NCBI RefSeq assembly: GCF_019320115.1
Contig: NC_089589.1
Span: forward strand, 19,407,641 to 19,471,640
DNA length: 64,000 bases
Origin: Miscanthus floridulus
Lineage: Eukaryota; Streptophyta; Magnoliopsida; Poales; Poaceae
Reading direction: 5' to 3'
In this document: in pieces, positions 10,096 through 21,000 of the stretch
How positions within the stretch are numbered: the first letter of the stretch is position 1
How the letters are laid out: every line of letters begins with the position of its first letter
Notes under the pieces: generated by a model
Told to the model about the DNA's origin: nothing
Databases searched by the model: none
Seen by the model: only the letters and a program-made list of their open reading frames with translations
Program-made: the position numbers and the translations under genes

Positions 10096-13000
10096 CTATT
10101 GTGGTTGCCCGGCAGCATCGGCTGTCGGTGCGACTGGCGAAGGCACAGGCTGCTCGCTCTCCGGTTGGACGACATTCGGCTCTGTCGGAGGCAGGGTGAC
10201 GTTCATCTCTGACCTGGGCTCCACTCAATCTGTAGGCTCGGCAATGTCCTCCTAACGTGCACCTGATGCCATGTCCACACGACAAGCATCCATCACCCAC
10301 TGCGTGGAGACTTGCTCGGCCACCAACTTTGCGTGTGGCAGCAAGCTCTCCCCAAGCGACTAGATGTCCTCTGTGCTCAAGCCATCGGCATACCCGCTGC
10401 AGATGGTGGCGAAGTCCAAGTCTGGGTGGTACATCGCCACCGAAGTCAACACCCCCGACGCTCCGTAGAATAGCCCATCGGTGATGAGGGCCCGGACCTC
10501 ATCCAGAACCTCCACCAGCCGGATGGCGGGAGCGCTGGTACTTGGCGCCAACCCAAAGACCTCCGAGACGACAAGCTGGGCAACATTGCATATCTAGTCA
10601 AGTTCCCCCTCGAGAGCACGTCACTCTTCAAGGGACTTGACTAGCGCCTCCGCATTCTGACCAATCGTCACTTTGGCCGTCTCCAGGTCTTGCTCCAATG
10701 ACTCCACCTTTCCACCCAACTCTAGAAAAGGACGACAAGCTCAGAATCAAGCTAAAGGAACAAACCAACACGTCAAAAGCAGAAAAGGTACATACCGAGG
10801 CGGGTGTTCTCAAGGATGGAGAGTCCCTCCTCATGCTGAGTCACCTGCTCACGCAGTCAGACGTTCACCTCCTCTATTCCCATCACCCGGCCCTGAAGCG
10901 CGAGCACTTCCTGGTCTGCCTCCAACCGGGCCTTTCGCTCTGACTCCAGGGCATTCTGCTCTGACTCCAGGGTCTCCAGGGATCTTTAGAGCACCGCCTC
11001 GGTGTCCACCAGGAACTTCCGTAGCATTGCCTCGGCCTCCGCCTGGCGGGCCTTGGCCACCTCAAGCCCCCGCTCGGCGGCAATCGCCCGCTCTGTCGTG
11101 AGCTGCTCCGCCGCCCGCACCTCGGTCACCTCTGTCTCCCTGTCGTGAGCTACTCTGTCGCCCGCACCTTCATAGATAGACTCCAGCTCGCACTCGAGCT
11201 CGGCCATCCGAGCGTGCTCCATTTAGAGGAAACGAGACTTGCGGCTCAACATCTCCTCTAGACCCTGTAAAAACGAGAAGCAAGCATGCTGAGGCAACTG
11301 ACGAAAGACCAAGGGGTCAAGGACAGATGCGGGAAACTCATCGCCATGGCATGGCATAGGTCGACCTTGACTGCCCGCTGGACAGACTTAACCCGCTCCT
11401 GGGCCTCCTCAAGCTTCACCGATAGGTTAGCGAGATCGGACTCCATGGTGAATCCTCTCCCCCAAGGATGTCCCAGAGCTGACACTCCTACGAATCCCAA
11501 AGGATGAACTGAACCTTCATTGGGTCCTCAGGGCAAGGCCACACCAGGTCAGTCTCCTCCAGCCCGCTGGAGGGCCCAGCCTCTAACCGGACCACCACTA
11601 GCTCCTGCGACTGCGCCGGTGCCTCCACCTTGTCACCTACTTTGTCGTCAGAGGGCATCTCCACCACCTTGGTTTCATGGGCCATCGACAGGCATTTCAG
11701 CTCCGTCCCAGCCACATCTCCCCCAGCACCTCCAGCGCCAACCGAGAAGGTGAGCCATGCAGCCCTCCGCCCAGCAAGGCAGGGAGCCTGGTCTCCCTCT
11801 CCTCTTCTGTCGCAACCGGTGGAGGAGGGGCCACAATGGTCACCTCCAATGTGGCCTCCACCATCACCACTAGGATCACCGCCAACACCATCGCCGCTAC
11901 TGCCGCCATACTAGCAACTGACCCAGGGGGCACCACCCCCGGAAGGGAAGGACTTGCCGCCACCACCCTGCTCTCCCCGCTGCTCGCCACGACGCACTGC
12001 AAGGTGGGCCTCCAATCCTCCCACATGGGAGTTGGGGCGATGCTCAGCCCTATCAACATCCGGCCGCTGTTGAAAAAGTACAGGTCAGTCACACTCCAAA
12101 AAACTCAACAGCAAGTTCGAAAAGAAACAAAAAGGCATACCGGGATGTAAGCGCTACAACTCTGAAGCCTCGACCCGACGTCAACAGGGCCATAGGGCGA
12201 GAACCGCTCCTGGGCCGCAACCCACGCCCCCTCGCTTCAACCGGGGGAGTCGACCCAACCAGTTCCTGCTCATCCTACAAATCACCACGACCTTCGGCTC
12301 AGGGCACGCTGACTGGAGCAGCTGGCGGGGCATCCTCCTATTGCGGGTCGCACGCTGGCGCCGGTCCCAACGACACGTGGGTGCGAGCCCGCTCCTCCGA
12401 TCGCCGGGCTTGTCCCACCGTGTCCATAGCAGGCGGAGACGAGGCCGGCGATGCCACAGAAGGGCACGGTGACCGCGTCCGCTTTGCCTCCCATTCGCCG
12501 ATGGCGTCCACGCTCGCAACACGCTTCTTTAGCACGGGAACATCACCGTGCCTCTCTGCATCCTGCTTGCCACTAGCAGACATGGCCGCAGGATTGCGTT
12601 GCTCCACCGTGGTCACAACAACCACCTGGCTTTCCTCCTCTTCGGAGAAGATCATGTCATCCCCCACCTCCGTGGGGTCCAGCGACTTGAGCTCTGACTC
12701 AACGTCGCTCCTATTTTCCCTGGCCCACACGCGCCAGGTGATCTCCTTCTCCTTCTCATGCTTCCGCCGAGCCTCCTTGGCTTTCTTCTTCTTCTTGGCA
12801 TCCGCTGCCTCCTTCAAGGTGGCCTACCGAGCCACGCCCTCTGGCCCCTTCGGAAGGTGCGGCCGGGACTTGTAAACTCTAAGTCCCTACGAAATAGGCG
12901 ACTCAATCAAAAAATAGGAAAACAAAGGGGAAAAGAACACGGAGTAAAGAGAGGGGAGCATACCAGTTTGTACACCACCGAGGTGTTTAAGAGGTCTGGG

Positions 13001-13828
13001 CTTTCCGTCGAGGTTCTCTTTGGGCCTCAGCTACAGCACCCAGTCGAGGTGACTCTAGACCTCGTCGTTCGACAGCTCCTCCAGCAATGCACGGTCGGGG
13101 TCCGTCGGGCCGCTGTACTTCCACATCGGCCGTGTCCTCTCTGCCAGCGGAGCAACCCGATGGTGGAAGAGGGTGTGGAACACCCACACCCCATCAAGTC
13201 CGTGCCGCACGAGCTTCTGGAGCTCCGCCTCGATAATCTCCACCTTCTTCTTCTACCAACTGGCGGGGCCCCACGACCAGCTATCCAGCTTCTCTGGCCT
13301 CCTTACAGTGAAAGGGGGGAACGGCGCCCCCACTGGGTTCCTAATGTAGAACCATTCCTCGTGCCACCCCCGATTGGAATCACAGGGGATATACACGGGG
13401 TACAAGCCCCCCACGCTCGGTTTCTTCTGTAGCGCGAAGCCTCCCACCGACGTGATCATGAGCAGCTTCCCCTCCGACAAAGCTTGCCTAGAGAACATCC
13501 GCTAGAAGAAATCCATGTGCGGCTCCATCCCAAGGAGGGCCTCGCACACGGTGACAAATCCAGCGATATGCAGCACCCTAGTCGGATTGAGGTGCTGCAG
13601 CTCCAGGCCCCAGTCATTGAGGAGCCCGCGTAGGAACCAGTGCATGGGGTATCCTAACCCGCGCTCGTGGAAGATGAGGAAGGAAACAACCTTGCCAGCC
13701 CAAGGTTGCAGGAAATCCTCCCTCCCTAGAGCCCTCCAGTGCGCCACCTCCTTCGGCGGCAGAAACCCCTTCTCAGCGAAGGCCTCCAGCACCGACTCCC
13801 TCATGATGGATGACCTCCAGCCCAACAT
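10096..13828 (-). pseudogene. Antisense spliced gene of element B (Transposase_28-type protein), decayed
   Basis: Function unknown. The start is the ATG at 13828 in the context CAAAATG, identical to the copy in C. Predicted exons are 13828-12964, 12886-12141, 12066-11342, 11264-10796 and 10721-10096; introns are 77, 74, 77 and 74 bp. Exon 1 carries a domain I recognise as the plant 'putative gypsy type transposon' family (FLPPKEVAHWRAL; WFLRGLLNDWGLELQHLNP; CDSNRGWHEEWFYIRNP). Exon 2 is lysine/glutamate-rich; exons 3-4 have heptad-like coiled-coil text; exon 5 includes YHPDLDFATICSGYADGLS. Damage: stops in exons 1, 2 and 5, one extra base near the end of exon 1, and the third intron's donor reads AT, not GT. 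It lies upstream of the 3' LTR, antisense to the element, as known for Tat-lineage extra ORFs. Confidence 0.75.
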
Positions 13829-13999
13829 TTTGCTCTAGGTTCACAGATGGATCTGTGAGTTTTCTCCTCTCTCTCGCTCTCCCCTTTTCTCTCCTAGGAA
13901 CCGCCATGGCACTCAGATGCTCTTGGCGAGAAGGAAGAAAGAGAAGAGACGGCAGATGAGGAATGGGTGAAAGAATGAGGAGAAAAGCTTCTCCCTTCC

Positions 14000-14010
14000 C
14001 CTATTTAAAG
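14000..14010 (-). promoter_or_regulatory. Possible TATA box for the antisense gene of B
   Basis: On the minus strand CTTTAAATAG lies ~175 bp upstream of the ATG at 13828. The corresponding place in C (36081-36090, plus strand) reads TCCTTAAGTA within otherwise conserved flanks, so the box looks lost there. Inference only. Confidence 0.4.
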
Positions 14011-14042
14011 AAGAGGTGGAGCAGTTGAGAAAAGGCAAAAGG

Positions 14043-14749
14043 ATTGTGGGCGCCATCAACTCCCTTACCGGACAAACATGGTAAGGCTCCTCCCACATAC
14101 CTCTAGGCATCCATAGTGTTGTGGGCGCTGACATTTACCATACCAGGCGAACATGGTAAAACCCCCTACATTCCTCTAGACATCAACAGTATGGAAGGCA
14201 CCGACGTCAGCCATATCAAGAAGACGACGCAACCTCCCACATGCATCTGACATTAATAGTGTTATGGGCGCCTATAATCATCTTGTACCTGATGGCATGG
14301 GCAACAAGACTTAGCATACGTACACTCTGTCTCTCTCTTGTAAGGCCATCCCCTTCATCTATAAAAGGGGATGCGCTCTCTCCCAATGGATCAGATCCCT
14401 CAGTTCACTTAGATCGATTCATCCTTTGCAGCTTTAGACACTCTAAAGCTACATAGAGCGCACACTTGAACACTTAGCACATAGCGGAGCTCCTGTCACT
14501 CTCGGCCCTTCAAACCAGAGTCCGACTGGACCTCTTGTACCCCCTATCTTTCTCCCTTCCGTTTGTAACCCCACAGCAAACTTCGAGCACCTGGGCTCAG
14601 GAATAAAGTCACCGACCGACTCAAATTGGACGTAGGGCACATTGCCTAAACCAGTATAAATCCTATGTCATTGAGTGCTAGGCCACATCCGATCACAACA
14701 TACAACAAAACTACAAATATTTACATGTTGGTCACTTTCTGCACCGACA
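14043..14749 (+). repeat. Element B 3' LTR, 5'-truncated
   Basis: Aligns with 7025-7684 of the 5' LTR but lacks the first ~526 bp. It joins directly to sequence just upstream of the antisense gene. Compared with C, the polypurine tract, the 3' non-coding module and the LTR start are all gone, consistent with one deletion of roughly 2.7 kb after insertion. It keeps the terminal GCACCGACA and the target duplication. Confidence 0.88.
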
Positions 14750-14897
14750 GAAAGGGAGGAAAAACAAATCCATTCACACCAAAACAAAAGAACAGACTTG
14801 GTCAAACGAAACAAAATAACAAGTTTGTTTAAATGATACACAAGGGTCGGCACTTGTCTGCTGATTACAAGATTGATCGACTGACCTATTGAACTAA

Positions 14898-15240
14898 CTA
14901 ACCCCTCCGAGGGAGAACTATGCCTTCGATCCTATCCGCCAGGTCCTGCGAAAGGGGAGCCACCGCCGCTTCCATCTCCTCTAGCTCGAGGACTTCATAG
15001 CTAGGTGCGAAGCCATGGCTCATCATCTCTAGATCGATGCTGCCCCCCATAGTGAGAATGAGCAGTCGCAAAGGATTGATTGACCATGGCACAAAGGACA
15101 TTCCTCTCAAGCTAGCGTACCTGCACCATGATCTCGATGGCACGGGCCGCGAGCGAACTGGTCCCCTTTGACCACACCAACTCAAGGTCATCATAGACCA
15201 CTTCGAGGGAGATGCTCAGGATACCGAGCTCGTTGCTATG
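14898..15240 (-). pseudogene. Element A antisense gene, C-terminal remnant
   Basis: Read on the minus strand, coding-like text starts near 15240 (NELGILSISLEVVYDDLELV), shifts frame near 15130, and continues as SLRGMSFVPWSINPLRLLIL and GGSIDLEMMSHGFAPSYEVL to a stop at 14898 after LPRRG. It sits antisense, close to the 3' LTR of A, the same position as the antisense genes of B, C and D. The sequence does not match the C-terminus of the B/C gene, so A carried a different gene or a diverged one. The 5' part is gone. Confidence 0.5.
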
Positions 15241-15316
15241 GGCAACAAAAGAAGGCCAAGGCCTTTAGAGTCCTCCTGTTTAGAAAAGCCTCCGAAGGAG
15301 TGTTCTACTCCTCCGT

Positions 15317-15331
15317 AGGCTCAGGGGCTAC
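15317..15331 (+). other. Polypurine tract of element A
   Basis: AGGCTCAGGGGCTAC immediately precedes the TGTTGGGG start of the 3' LTR. The GGGGCTAC ending is typical of grass gypsy elements. Confidence 0.65.
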
Positions 15332-16978
15332 TGTTGGGGACCAATACTAGGGTACCTGAAGAGGAGGAGCTAATAACCATCAACATTGATTCATCCGAGC
15401 AATCAAGAGTGCAACTACAGCTCCAACTGACCCCCAGGTGAGCAAGCTCTGCCTCGCCTGGCCTCTAGGGGTGGGCTTTGCCTCACCCGACACTGAGGCT
15501 ACGGGCTCCACCTCGCCCAACCTCTAAGGGCTGGCTCTGCCTCACCCAACCTCTGAGGATGGGCTCCGCATCACCCGACCCCTGAGGACAGGCTCCACCT
15601 CATCCGACCTCTGAGGATGGGCTTCGCCTCGCCCGACACCAAGGCCGTGGGCTCTGCCTCGCCCAGCCTCTAGGGGCGGGCTCTGCCTTGCCTGGCCCTT
15701 GGGTTTGCGCTCTGCCTCGCTCGATCTCTAAGGGCAGGCTCTGCCTCACCCGAACTCTGAGGGCGGGCTCTGCCTTGCCTAATACCAAGGCTGCAAGCTC
15801 CACCTCACCCGACCTCTGAGGGCTGGCTCTGCCTCACTCGACCTCTAAGGGCGGGCTCTGCCTCACCCGACACCGAGGCCATGGGCTCAGACTCGCCCGA
15901 CCTCTTAGGGATGGCTCTGCCTCGCCCGACCTCTGAGGGCGGGCTCTGCCTTGCCCGACACCGATGCCGCGGGCTCTTCCTCGCCCGACCTCTGAGGGCG
16001 GGCTCCGCCTCGCCCGACACCGAGGCCACGGGCTCCGCCTCACCCGACCTCTGAGGGCTGGCTCCGCCTCGTCCAACCTCTAAGGGTGGGCTCTGCCTCA
16101 CCCAACCTCTAAGGGTGGGCTCCACCTTGCTCGACCTCTAGGGGGACTCCGCCTCGACCTACCCTGACACCGGGGGATCCATCTCGCCCGACGGAGACCC
16201 ATGCTGCCGCCAACCACTCTAGGTCCAAGCGAATGGGCTTGGGTCAAAGCTCTAACACCATGGAGGTGACCGGCATGCCCCAATATAACCCGTGGCCGTG
16301 ATCGGCCATACCTAGGGATTCACATCAAGAACAGCGTCGGGTGTACCGGTGTTGTTCTGCCTAACCCTCGTATGAGGACTGACAGGTATGTCAGTTCACC
16401 ACGATGTCCGCCAGGATGGAGTGGAGCCCCATGACCAGGAGACGATGCCTGCGCATGGCGCTAGTGACGAATAGGGCCACGATGTGGAGCTATCTCTGTT
16501 AACATCTATAGGGTCGGCGAGACCCACATGAAGGAAAAGAAGGACCCGGCGATCCTGGAGGACTTCTTCTCCTTCTCATTCTCCTCTTTTCCCTCCACTA
16601 TAACCTGTGCTTTCCCTTGGCCTATAAAAGGGAAAGCAGGGCATCCCATAAGGGGCATCGCAACACAGCATATCGATTCGGACTGGAACCCATCGAACCC
16701 TGAACCGATCAGAACACATAAGCATACAACCAAGAAGCGACCGAGCTCTCAGCACCCGTTCGCTCCTCTCACCAGAGAGTTGGGAACTATCCCTCTCTCG
16801 ATCATTTGTAACCCCTACTATGAACTTTCAGTGCTAGTAACACAAGTAACAGCAACGAACTAGATGTAGGGACATTCTGCCTGAACCAGTATAAACCTCG
16901 TGTCCTCTTAGCACACCATCCGAGCTAGACGTGCAATATTAGAAATTTACTAGTCGGTGGCAACTCAAAACACCGACA
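15332..16978 (+). repeat. Element A 3' LTR
   Basis: 1,647 bp, TGTTGGGG to CACCGACA, followed by CTAGT. The tandem array at about 15425-16150 is longer than in the 5' LTR (roughly 715 against 495 bp). TATA box at 16622-16631. Non-array parts are very similar to the 5' LTR. Confidence 0.9.
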
Positions 16979-18058
16979 CTAGTTAACTCGGAAGAACAAC
17001 AGGTGAGGTAGATTCCTATGATATTCTTATTACATGGTCAAAGTATGTACATACACCCAACTATAGCTAAGACTCACTCTACTCTTGTGCGCTTCGGGAT
17101 GCCGCTTAGATAACTCTACAGACGCGACTATGGTCCTACAATTTAAGAACCTGCTCAATTCGGAGTGGACTACAAAGGATAAACAGGGCTGTCACCTCCC
17201 GCTGCTACCACCCAACCAGAGAATAGGGTGCACTCACATGCAGAGCATCGTATAAGCACCATGCTTACACAAGACTCGGGTACTTAGCCTAACCAGTAAA
17301 CTAGCAGGCTAAGAGCTCTATGAACCCGCACACAAAAGTAATGATAACCATAACTAAGCAAGATATATATTCAAAGTAAGCATAGCCAAGTAGATAGGAA
17401 TATGATGAATTGCTAATAAGTCTTACAAGATGTAGAAGTGAAGATACAAGGCTTTGTCGAGCCTCCAAGACTAGATCTGGAACTTGACCATGAGCTCAAC
17501 TCGACCCTCACTCCCAAGCAACTAATCTACTACATTGGAGAGTCTAGACCTAATCCTCCTGGTGTATCTTGATCTCTGAATGAGAGATATGAATTAGGGT
17601 TTTAGGGATGCTCTAGGGAGAGGGGTAGGGGCTGCTATATATAGGCCGGAGCATCAATTATGGACCCTCGGATCAAACCAACTTGAAAGAACGTCGTAGA
17701 TGCAATCTAGGAGGCGGTAGAGAACTGACATTCGAAGGAGGGGCTGACAGGTGGGCCCAGGGGGCCAGGCAGCCTGCAAGTGGGGCCGGCCGGCCCCACA
17801 TGGCAGCCACCTGCCCTCTGCCTTAGTGGTTTGCCTTCTAGAGTCTTCCCACGTCGGTTTCACTGTGGATAAACGTGATTTGCTTTGACGAATAGGCCCT
17901 CCTTGATGATTTTCTGAGTAAATCCTCCTACAAACACAGATTCACCAAAACTTGTGGAATTTATTAGTTTAAGCCCCTAGACCTATGTTGGTGATCCTTT
18001 TTATGCATTTATATAAGTTATATTGATGGTTTATGATGAACGTTAACTACCGTCAACA
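16979..18058 (-). repeat. Outer element, left LTR, second part
   Basis: Continues from base 202 after the CTAGT duplication and ends CCGTCAACA at 18058. It matches 23277-24122 plus 62417-62827. Joined with 1-202 it is ~1.28 kb, close to the right LTR once that copy's 175-bp duplication is allowed for. The stretch just past the end, AGCTCCCCCACACTT (18059-18073), reads as a polypurine tract on the minus strand. Confidence 0.85.
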
Positions 18059-21000
18059 AGCTCCCCCACACTTAACCTTTACTAGTCCCAGAGGAAAGCC
18101 AAACTCCGCAATGGATTAGGAGTTGCTACAATGCTTTCACTCCTCAAAAGTACACAGGTATTCAATCAAAAATTTTCCTCTAGATTAGAATAAACTGATC
18201 TAACTTTTAAACTTACCCATATTACCTTCAACCATGGGCTTCTTAGCCTTCACTTGGGTCTTGAGCAATTGAAGGACAGAACGATCAAGTCAAGCACTAT
18301 GTCTCAAGGTCTTTGTTCCACCATTGTCTTGAAGTTTTTATAAGTTTTCAAAACAAAACACAGAGATTCCATTGTATGACACTCTCAAGTCTCTCAATAT
18401 ATGTGGTATTTGTGGATCCTCACCAAGGAAATAAAAATGGTATGCCTTTTCTCTTCCTACCACTAAGGCTTATGTGGAGTTCATAGGTAGGGAGAAAGCT
18501 AGAGCATACTTGCAATACATATATTGTAAAGTCAAACCTCGGATCCAAAGAGAGTTAAGTCATACAATCAAATCAAGATGTGCATGTGTATGGATGTATA
18601 TGGTGGATATATGTATGGTGGCTAACCTAATTTTACTATGCTCCTTGGAAACATATCTCTCTTTTAAAATTTGGAAACATTTGGTAGAGAGCAGGGGCTA
18701 TCTTATTCATCTCTTCTTCTTTCTTTAGGCGGGCATCTGAGTACCCATTGTTTTAGATATCTCGGATATTTGTCCATTTTTTCTCAACTTTTTTTCTTTT
18801 CTTTCTCTTTTTTTGAATAACTTTTGCATAGCCCCATGTCTCTTTTCTGCAACAAAACTTTGAGAGATAGCAACAAGAACTTGGAGCATTTATATGGTGG
18901 ATGGAAAAAATATCAAGCATGTTTTTGGTGTTCACTCCCAGTGTAGGAGTAGAACATTTTTGGGTGGATCTAGATGGAAGGCATGTTTTTGCGCCTACCC
19001 CCAGTGTAGGAGTAGTGCATATTTGGATGGTGTGTACATGATCTTGATTTTAAGAGCATGACAAACCTCTCATAAGGGTCAACAAATCTTGACAAAACTC
19101 AATGCAAAAGCAAGTAGCATATATGTGGACATTTTTCTAGCCTAAATAACATGTATGGCTCTGGTGGGAATTCAAGCTTTGTCATACAGAACTCATCATG
19201 TAGCATTTTTGTGCTTTTGAAAAGATAAATCTCTAGTACTTTAGTGTCACTTGGAACAAGATAAACAACAGCTCAAACCTTCTCATATCATATCATATCC
19301 ATCAATTACCTAGACTTAGATCAAGCATATGCTACCCACAAGTTTCAAGTTCAGAGTAAATCCTTATATCAAAACAGTTTTATCCAAAACTCGGGAGAAT
19401 TCAAGACTAAAAACTAGGTACTTGAAAGGAATTACAACAGAGCAACTATTCATCATTTCTATTTTAAGTGATTATCTTCAAAGTCCTTTTTATTTTATTT
19501 AGCTCTTAAAACAAATTAAAGCAAACTGGACACACTCTCTTTATTTTGTTTTCATTTTTTTAGATCACACATTATAACTATATATATTTCTATAAAGATA
19601 ACTTTTACTTCATTTTTAGTTATTCGTCTTTTTTCTAATATATATAAAGCAAACTAAGAATAATAAAAGGAAAGAAATACTTATCTGGATACATGGGGAA
19701 TGCCTTCTCCCCCAAGCTGGTTGTTGTCGTGGTTGCTCAACGAGGTGGGCGGATGTGGAAGTGCTAGAACAGAGCCTTCCAATTTTGATTTTGCTGTTAT
19801 TGTTGCTGGAAGCTGGCCATCTCGTGTCCCATGCTTACCTGCCATTGTGTATGATTGTGTAATGTACCTTGGATGGTAGGTGTCCTCTCATCAATGGTTG
19901 TGAGCTTGTTGTCGAATTCAGAACTTCCACTTGTAGAATTTGGGGGATCGACTCCCCCACACTTTACTCGAAGTGTGTTCTGCTCATAAAGACAAGGTAG
20001 AGATTAAGTGCATGGGCTCTGTTGGTGGAAAAACACCAACAGAACCAAAACTTAATTTACTCTTCTCTAGCCTTAGGCACATTGAATCATGATAGAGCTA
20101 ATGTTATGTGCATTATTTATTCTTATAACATGGGTGATAAGATCAGAAGGATGTAGCATTCTGACTGTGACAAAAAGAGTGGAGTTGCTTAACCTATGGA
20201 AGAATTGCCCATCTTTATAATGTATCAAACTTTAGATGATTTTGACTATTATCTTCCAAGGGTAAGATATGCAAAATTTTAGCTCATTTGTTTTAGACTA
20301 TGAGATCAAGAAAGTGGTACTATGAACAATCTTAAGGAACAAAACATGTTGAGTTAATCCGGTTGAATCAAGCAAAGTTGTAACTCAAACGTGTTTGTGT
20401 CTTCATTTATGTGCATACCAAGATCAAGAGAAAAATGATGACCACTTACCTTAAGATGTTACCTTTGTTATTGGAGCGTGATGACACCATGTGATGAAGG
20501 GTAGATGACTTGTGGTGGTCTTCTCTTCCTGCTTGAAGGTTTCCTTGCTTGGGCTGTTCATGAGCATCTTGTCTCTTATGTTGCACTCCTAATTTCTTAT
20601 TCTTTTGTCATGCCATCTTTTTATCTTTCTTTTATGGATCTTGGCATTGTGTTAGACCTTCTGCTCTACTCATTGTTTCTTCTCTACAAAGGATTAGTGG
20701 ACAACACATACCCGAAAGAATATACAAATGATTCAAAGCAAGGATAGTGCTGTCATAGAGCCAAAGGTCACCTTCTATACTATAGAAAAGTTGGTTTTAA
20801 CATTTTAATTTGCATAGAATCTTTATCCCATGTTTTAAATAGTGTACCTTGATTGTTCACCACTACAAATTTTCAACAAGATTAAGACAAATATGTGTAA
20901 AATTGTTTTGAAAAAATGCCTCAAACCTTGATCTATTTCTACGAATGATCTCCTAATATTCCCAACAAAATTCAAATATTTTCCTACAAGGGTTAGTCCA

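Larger units (their letters stand above)
6499..14749 (+). mobile_element. Gypsy element B (non-autonomous), inserted in A; same family as C
   Basis: It begins TGTCAGGTTCATAAACCC and ends GCACCGACA, flanked by GAAAG duplications (6494-6498, 14750-14754). The 5' LTR is 6499-7684; the 3' LTR is cut short (14043-14749). Inside are a primer site, gag remnants, the integrase tail and a long antisense gene. LTRs, primer site and gene order match element C. It lies in the 3' region of A, so it is younger than A. Confidence 0.92.
203..16978 (+). mobile_element. Gypsy element A (non-autonomous, Tat-type), inserted in outer LTR
   Basis: It begins TGTCGGGGACC, ends ACACCGACA, and is flanked by a perfect 5-bp target duplication CTAGT (198-202 and 16979-16983). 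It has two long LTRs (203-1616 and 15332-16978), a primer-binding-site-like TTGGCGCGCC just inside the 5' LTR and a purine-rich tract before the 3' LTR. Internally it has decayed gag, then only the C-terminal end of integrase, then a long non-coding 3' region, then an antisense ORF remnant. Nearly all of pol is absent. Element B (6499-14749) is inserted in its 3' region, so its own length is about 8.5 kb. Confidence 0.92.

Noticed and set aside
11677..12150. Plus-strand ORF of 157 codons in element B
   Set aside because: Shadow of exon 3 of the minus-strand antisense gene, which has conserved text in C.
12381..13432. Long plus-strand ORFs (164 and 224 codons)
   Set aside because: Shadows of exons 1-2 of the antisense gene in GC-rich sequence; no match to the corresponding strand in C.
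15085..15133. Possible intron in the antisense remnant of A (GTACGC...GGGGGGCAG)
   Set aside because: Phases of the flanking frames do not match, and the text in between is itself coding-like in another frame, so a frameshift is the simpler reading.
18753..18935. Minus-strand lysine-rich ORF
   Set aside because: Poly-A/T-rich stretch in the outer internal region; no continuity beyond the ORF.
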